This document shows positions 14,124-17,363 of a stretch of DNA of 17,363 bases, piece after piece. A program made the translations under genes and the position numbers. Under the pieces are notes generated by a model. It ran no database searches. It had not been told where the DNA came from and worked only from the letters and a program-made list of their open reading frames with translations. The stretch spans positions 1 to 17,363 of the forward strand of contig DATKWE010000052.1 of NCBI GenBank assembly GCA_035529735.1. The letters run 5' to 3'. The stretch is from JAAXQD01 sp035529735. Lineage in GTDB: Bacteria > Desulfobacterota > Desulfobacteria > Desulfobacterales > UBA11574. Numbering within the stretch: position 1 is the stretch's first letter; each line of letters opens with the position of its first letter.

Positions 14124-15356
14124 CTAAGCAAAAGCCTTCGAGAGTGGCTTGGTTTTGTACCGACTCTTTCTCACTTGGGATAATTTCCGTTGCGGTTTTC
14201 CTGTCCACGGCGAACGGCCTTCACGATCGGGTGCCGGTGATCCGTAGTCAAAAGCAGATACGGTGCGTTGCTCGATCTCAGAACCGATGATTCGATTGAT
14301 GGCGCGCACCATATCCTTGTCTTCTCCGGTAATAAGGGTAAAAGCTTCGCCGCTGCGAGTTGCCCGTCCGGTCCGTCCGATGCGGTGAATGTATGCCTCG
14401 GGGGTGGAAGGGATATCATAGTTGATGACATGAGAAATCTTGGTAACGTCAATGCCGCGAGCGGCGATATCGGTGGCCACCAGAATCTGAAATGTCCCGT
14501 CGCGAAAGCCGTCCAGTGCGGCCTGGCGGCGTGTCTGGGAAAGGTTTCCCTGCAGTGAAGCCGATCGGTATCCTGCGGCAACAAGCTTTTTCCCCAAGCT
14601 CTTGGCGCGATGTTTGGTTCGGGTAAAGACCAGCACCGACTTGGTATGGGTGTTTCCCAGCAGCTTTAACAGCAGCGCCGTTTTCAAATGCTGGGCTACC
14701 GGGTAGAGTGCGTGACTGACAGTATCGGCAGGTGCGGTGATTCCCACCTGTACGGTGGCCGGATCTCGCAGGATATCCCCGGCCAAGCGACGGATTTCGC
14801 GGGGCATGGTCGCCGAGAAGAGCAGCGTCTGGCGCTTCGTTGGAAGATGTTTTAAAATTCGCCGGATATCCGGCATAAATCCCATGTCGAACATCTGGTC
14901 GGCTTCATCTATAACCAGCACTTCCAGTTGGGAAAGATCGATGCTATGACGTCCGATATGGTCAAGAAGCCGGCCAGGGCAGGCAACAACAATATCGGAA
15001 TGCTTCAGCTTCTGAATCTGCGGGTTAATTCCCACGCCACCGTAAACGGTAACGCTTCTTATGCGCGTCTTACGACCCAGGGTTTCGATAGCCTGATGAA
15101 TCTGTTCGGCCAATTCACGGGTGGGAGCGATTATTAGGGCGCGAACGCATCCGTGTTTACGCCCCATCAGTCGATTGAGTATCGGCAGAACGAATGCCGC
15201 CGTTTTACCGGTGCCGGTTTGGGCCAGACCCATTACATCACGACCCTTAGATACCTGCGGGATTGCCCGAACCTGAATCGGGGTCGGGGTTTCATAACCC
15301 GCCGCTGCAACGCCTGCGGCAACGGAGGGATGAAAATTAAATGTTTCAAAGTTCAA
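14124..15356 (-). CDS. rhlE: DEAD-box RNA helicase, RhlE type
   Basis: The ATP-dependent RNA helicase (410 residues) has all core motifs: Q motif TPTPIQ (23-28), Walker A AQTGTGKT (45-52), PTREL (78-82), DEAD box VIDEADQMFDMGF (148-160), SAT (181-183), the ATDIAARGIDV motif (294-304) and HRIGRTGR (324-331). A short basic tail (380-410) resembles the RNA-binding end of RhlE proteins, which act in ribosome assembly and RNA turnover and are often cold-induced. The start is TTG 15356 with AAGAAGG 6 nt before it; the first in-frame ATG is far inside the Walker region, so the TTG start is firm. The upstream leader contains a consensus promoter and a terminator, implying attenuation. No terminator with a T run is seen on its own strand downstream. 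Confidence 0.95.
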   Translation of the reverse strand: MNFETFNFHPSVAAGVAAAGYETPTPIQVRAIPQVSKGRDVMGLAQTGTGKTAAFVLPILNRLMGRKHGCVRALIIAPTRELAEQIHQAIETLGRKTRIRSVTVYGGVGINPQIQKLKHSDIVVACPGRLLDHIGRHSIDLSQLEVLVIDEADQMFDMGFMPDIRRILKHLPTKRQTLLFSATMPREIRRLAGDILRDPATVQVGITAPADTVSHALYPVAQHLKTALLLKLLGNTHTKSVLVFTRTKHRAKSLGKKLVAAGYRSASLQGNLSQTRRQAALDGFRDGTFQILVATDIAARGIDVTKISHVINYDIPSTPEAYIHRIGRTGRATRSGEAFTLITGEDKDMVRAINRIIGSEIEQRTVSAFDYGSPAPDREGRSPWTGKPQRKLSQVRKSRYKTKPLSKAFA

Positions 15357-15450
15357 TAAATACCTTCTTTCTGTGTTCCAATAAAAAAAGCCCCGGAGTT
15401 ATTCCGGGGCTTACGTCATTTTTAATTACAACCAGGAACACGGTTAATTT
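15357..15450 (-). promoter_or_regulatory. Structured rhlE leader with loop-to-ribosome-binding-region complementarity
   Basis: The leader first folds AATTAACC with GGTT(GT)AATT, exposing the loop GTGTTCCT (GTGTTCC at 15441-15435). Then comes the terminator. GGAACAC (15379-15373), just after the terminator T tract and beside the AAGAAGG site, is an exact 7-nt complement of that loop. A tiny ATG-ACG-TAA lies between. Confidence 0.55.
15381..15412 (-). terminator. Intrinsic terminator in the leader of the rhlE helicase gene
   Basis: AAGCCCCGGA (15388-15397 on the plus strand) pairs perfectly with TCCGGGGCTT (15403-15412) around a 5-nt loop. On the minus strand it is followed by TTTTTTTATT (ending 15381). 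It lies 25 nt upstream of the TTG start and about 40 nt past the predicted transcription start, so it can act as an attenuator or end the upstream NYN transcript. Confidence 0.88.
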
Positions 15451-15456
15451 TCGGGA

Positions 15457-15485
15457 ATCATACAGGCAGTTGGAATTGCTGTCAA
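15457..15485 (-). promoter_or_regulatory. Consensus sigma-70 promoter of the rhlE leader
   Basis: TTGACA (15485-15480) and TATGAT (15462-15457) are separated by exactly 17 nt on the minus strand, a perfect -35 and a 5-of-6 -10. The predicted start is near 15450, giving a leader of about 94 nt before TTG 15356. Confidence 0.85.
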
Positions 15486-15604
15486 GTTAATTGTCTAATA
15501 TTTTTAATAAAAATAAAACATCCGCATTTAAGCGTACGATAACGAACTGTTAGGCAAATAATGCCAGAAATGGCGCTGAATAGTAATGTTAGAAGTTTTT
15601 CTCT

Positions 15605-16345
15605 TTATTTCCTTCTTTTGTCTTTTAAATAAATTGCCGTTGAGGGTCCATCGCCAACAGTTCTTTCTTCGATTTGGAATAGCTTTGTTGCTGATGCAAG
15701 TTCCCCCAACTTTTTGTAACCATAGTTTCGCGGATCAAACTCTGGTGTCTGCTTGGCAATGTTACTACCCACGGATGCAAGATGAGCCCAACCGGAATCG
15801 TTCGAAGATGCCTCCACAGCGTTTCTTAATAAATTAACGAGTTTCGTGTCTTTCTTAAGTTCGCCGGTTGTCTTGCGCCTTATTTCCTCACTATAATCAT
15901 CTTTGGAGCGCAGCACTTCAGTGAAAATAAACTTATCACACGCAGAAACGAATGCTTTAGGGGTTTTTCTCTCCCCGAATCCATATACAAAAAGACCGCC
16001 TTCCCTTATCCTTGACGCTAACTTAGTGAAATCACTATCGCTGGATACGATGCAAAAACCGTCAAATTTGCCCGTGTAAAGTAAATCCATTGCGTCAATT
16101 ATTAATGCACTGTCCGTTGCATTTTTTCCTGAAGTATACCCAAATTGCTGTATGGGCTGTATGGAATACTGTAAAAGAACTTCCTTCCACCCTTTAAGGC
16201 CTGGCAGCGTCCAGTCACCGTAAATCCTTTTTACATTCGCTGTCCCAAACTTTGCGATTTCCGATAGTAGCCCGTCAACAATAGAAGGTTGGGCGTTGTC
16301 CGCATCTATTAATACGGCCAATTTTTCAATTTTTACGTCTGACAT
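15605..16345 (-). CDS. NYN domain protein (LabA/DUF88-like) with C-terminal OST-HTH/LOTUS-like domain
   Basis: The 246-residue protein has an N-terminal NYN (PIN-like) domain with the acidic residues of the catalytic pocket: LIDADN (D14, D16), K74-NATD78 and SSDSDF (D103, D105). NYN proteins are usually RNases that act on structured or damaged RNA, so RNA cleavage is inferred. The C-terminal part (about residues 160-243) fits the OST-HTH/LOTUS fold often fused to it, with SNIAKQTPEFDPRNYGYKKL as the core. GGGGAAAT lies directly before ATG 16345. The first codons overlap the tail of a DUF4143 remnant. It is the only minus-strand gene upstream of the helicase; the helicase leader has its own promoter. 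Confidence 0.85.
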   Translation of the reverse strand: MSDVKIEKLAVLIDADNAQPSIVDGLLSEIAKFGTANVKRIYGDWTLPGLKGWKEVLLQYSIQPIQQFGYTSGKNATDSALIIDAMDLLYTGKFDGFCIVSSDSDFTKLASRIREGGLFVYGFGERKTPKAFVSACDKFIFTEVLRSKDDYSEEIRRKTTGELKKDTKLVNLLRNAVEASSNDSGWAHLASVGSNIAKQTPEFDPRNYGYKKLGELASATKLFQIEERTVGDGPSTAIYLKDKRRK

Positions 16346-16515
16346 ATTTCCCCGTCCTTTCGTAAATTCAGAAGCGTTGTCCTGAACAGCACCGGAGGGT
16401 TGAACTGTTTATCGTAGGAAAGGAGGCTTTTGCTTTTTGGGTTAACACCGGCCTTGGCTTCAAGTGGGTGAATGCAGCCTTCGATCGCACACAAAAAGTC
16501 CAGTTCAGCCCTTTT
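16333..16515 (-). pseudogene. Remnant of a DUF4143 AAA ATPase (C-terminal fragment)
   Basis: A minus-strand frame from 16515 to 16333 reads ELDFLCAIEGCIHPLEAKAG followed by VNPKSKSLLSYDKQFNPPVL, matching the C-terminal end of ATP-binding DUF4143 proteins (E.DFl....g.i.piEvKag....s.Sl..y...). An in-frame TGA at 16518-16516 cuts off the rest and no start codon or ATPase domain is present. About 60 residues remain and the frame ends inside the NYN gene. The ATPase part has been lost, so it is a broken gene. Confidence 0.6.
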
Positions 16516-16603
16516 TCATTGGGAAATTCAAGTAGATATCACGTTTTCTAATCCGTATTATAGGACCTTTCGAGCGATTCTGTCAAGATTTTAAGGGGTT
16601 TAT

Positions 16604-16619
16604 TGTGAATAAAATCACA
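16604..16619. promoter_or_regulatory. Perfect CRP-family dyad
   Basis: TGTGA-ATAAAA-TCACA is an exact match to the CRP-type half-site pair with 6-nt spacing. It lies about 90 nt upstream of the DUF4143 remnant on one side and about 350 nt before the NFACT-R gene on the other. AT-rich context makes a chance match possible. Confidence 0.4.
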
Positions 16620-16807
16620 TTATATGCGCGAATAATGAGTTTTACGGGAGATTCTTCGAAAAATTATGTCAAAGAGAAAAGGACCCGTACGCTCTTAAAA
16701 TGGATACTTTTATAACTCATTGATATTAAACGTAATTGAAATTTTTGGATTTTTGCTTGGGCAACAGCCCGTCAAGCTTTGACACCCGTCTCACGGAAAA
16801 ATCCGGC

Positions 16808-16836
16808 TTGACATACGCCTCGCGCGTAGTCATATT
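16808..16836 (+). promoter_or_regulatory. Sigma-70-like promoter of the NFACT-R gene
   Basis: TTGACA (16808-16813) and CATATT (16831-16836) are separated by 17 nt, with a perfect -35 and a 4-of-6 -10. A start near 16843 gives a leader of about 108 nt to ATG 16951. Confidence 0.6.
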
Positions 16837-16950
16837 TTCGTTAGTTTTACAAAAGAGCGGTTGCTTTTAAATCCATTATTAAGTCTTCCCGAAAACCATA
16901 ATGCACGATCCGGGATAAACGGCCCTTGCGTTCGAGGAGCATTTCTATCG

Positions 16951-17352
16951 ATGAAAAAGGACGAAAACAGATACGCGCCTAAACCGCCCAGTGTGTGGAC
17001 CTATACGTTACCCGGAGACTGGACGGTGATGGCCGGCAAGACCGATGCGGACAACGACCGGCTGAGTCTCAAGACCGCCGGCCCTGACGACTGGTGGTTT
17101 CACGTGCGCGGCATGTCCGGCAGTCACGTTATTTTACGGGCAAAACCCGGCCAGGATCCGGACCGGAAGACACTGGAAATGGCCGCGGCGGTCTCTGCAT
17201 ACCACAGCAAGGCCAGAAACGGCGGCGTTATCGCCGTTTCCTGCACCCGGGCCCGATTCGTCACCAAGCCCAAAGGCGCAAAACCGGGAACGGTTCACAT
17301 CCGCAAAGAGTCGTTGATAAAGGTCCGTCCCGCCCTCCCTTCCGGCCGATAG
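16951..17352 (+). CDS. Stand-alone NFACT-R (DUF814) RNA-binding domain protein
   Basis: The 133-residue protein matches the NFACT-R domain of RqcH/NEMF: GDWTVMAGKTDADNDRLSLK, PDDWWFHVRGMSGSHVILR (about residues 54-72), a TLEMAAAVSAYHSKAR segment, and KPKGAKPGTVHIRKES near the end. RqcH is the ribosome quality-control factor that adds alanine tails, but it needs the NFACT-N, HhH and coiled-coil parts that are absent here. A separate RNA- or tRNA-binding role in translation is therefore likely but unproven. ATG 16951 is chosen for AGGAG upstream (spacing about 12 nt, rather long) and because the family begins here; the open frame reaches 16861 without a site. A promoter lies at 16808-16836. The gene is complete, ending 11 nt before the window edge. 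Confidence 0.88.
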   Translation: MKKDENRYAPKPPSVWTYTLPGDWTVMAGKTDADNDRLSLKTAGPDDWWFHVRGMSGSHVILRAKPGQDPDRKTLEMAAAVSAYHSKARNGGVIAVSCTRARFVTKPKGAKPGTVHIRKESLIKVRPALPSGR

Positions 17353-17363
17353 CCGGCACCGCG

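Larger units (their letters stand above)
16346..16860. other. 515-nt spacer between divergent NYN and NFACT-R genes
   Basis: It contains the DUF4143 remnant, the CRP-type dyad, a short inverted repeat GTCAA-GCT-TTGAC (16771-16783) and the promoter at 16808. Nothing else recognisable was found. Confidence 0.5.

Noticed and set aside
1..17363. CRISPR array, tRNA, rRNA, transposase or prophage genes
   Set aside because: No spaced repeats, no cloverleaf-like sequence and no integrase or transposase motifs were seen on either strand.

Overview
The window most likely comes from an anaerobic sulfate-reducing-type bacterium of the Desulfobacterota (a Desulfobacteraceae/Desulfosarcina-like lineage). 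The evidence is a periplasmic tetraheme class III cytochrome c beside a MetV-like Fe-S/zinc protein and a NarI/TmcC-type cytochrome b, a class I hybrid cluster protein, DUF3786 and CW-rich cysteine proteins common in that phylum, and a UGA-decoded selenoprotein. This is inferred from gene content only; there is no rRNA or other marker.

Layout. 1-1881 (minus strand): a redox operon of tetraheme cytochrome c, MetV-like protein and a diheme cytochrome b that runs off the left edge. 2081-2812 (minus): a protein made of two copies of a seven-cysteine unit, with its own terminator. 2952-3524 (plus): the C-terminal remnant of an EmrE/DMT-type transporter. 3669-3992 (minus): a small ABM-domain protein. 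4244-5050 (plus): a Fe-S/DUF3786 protein. 5451-9707: three stress or redox genes, namely hcp (plus), katA (minus) and a thioredoxin-like gene (minus) interrupted by an in-frame UGA. 10252-11826 (plus): murJ. 11990-13810 (minus): a large DUF89/ARMT1-like protein. 14124-15356 (minus): an RhlE-type DEAD-box helicase with an elaborate leader. 15605-16345 (minus): a NYN-domain (LabA/DUF88-like) protein, preceded by a remnant of a DUF4143 ATPase. 16951-17352 (plus): a stand-alone NFACT-R domain protein.

Main discoveries. (1) The two reading frames at 9135-9590 and 9606-9707 are one selenoprotein gene. UGA replaces the first cysteine of a thioredoxin CxxC motif (U34-I-G-C37). A hairpin whose loop carries G-U starts 17 nt after the UGA, as in bacterial SECIS elements, and a near-consensus sigma-54 promoter lies upstream. 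(2) The helicase gene has a consensus sigma-70 promoter followed by a perfect intrinsic terminator that ends about 25 nt before the start codon. A 7-nt loop sequence upstream of the terminator is complementary to a segment beside the ribosome binding site, which suggests an attenuation-type leader. (3) An orphan plus-strand terminator at 14073-14100, with upstream hairpins and a TATAAT box, suggests an unannotated small RNA between two minus-strand genes.

How genes may work together. Hcp (NO/hydroxylamine), catalase (H2O2) and the seleno-thioredoxin form a plausible nitrosative/oxidative defence neighbourhood, although they lie on different strands with separate signals. The right third is rich in RNA-related functions (helicase, NYN ribonuclease-like protein, NFACT-R). 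The left operon probably links periplasmic electrons to the quinone pool or to a cytoplasmic partner encoded beyond the edge.
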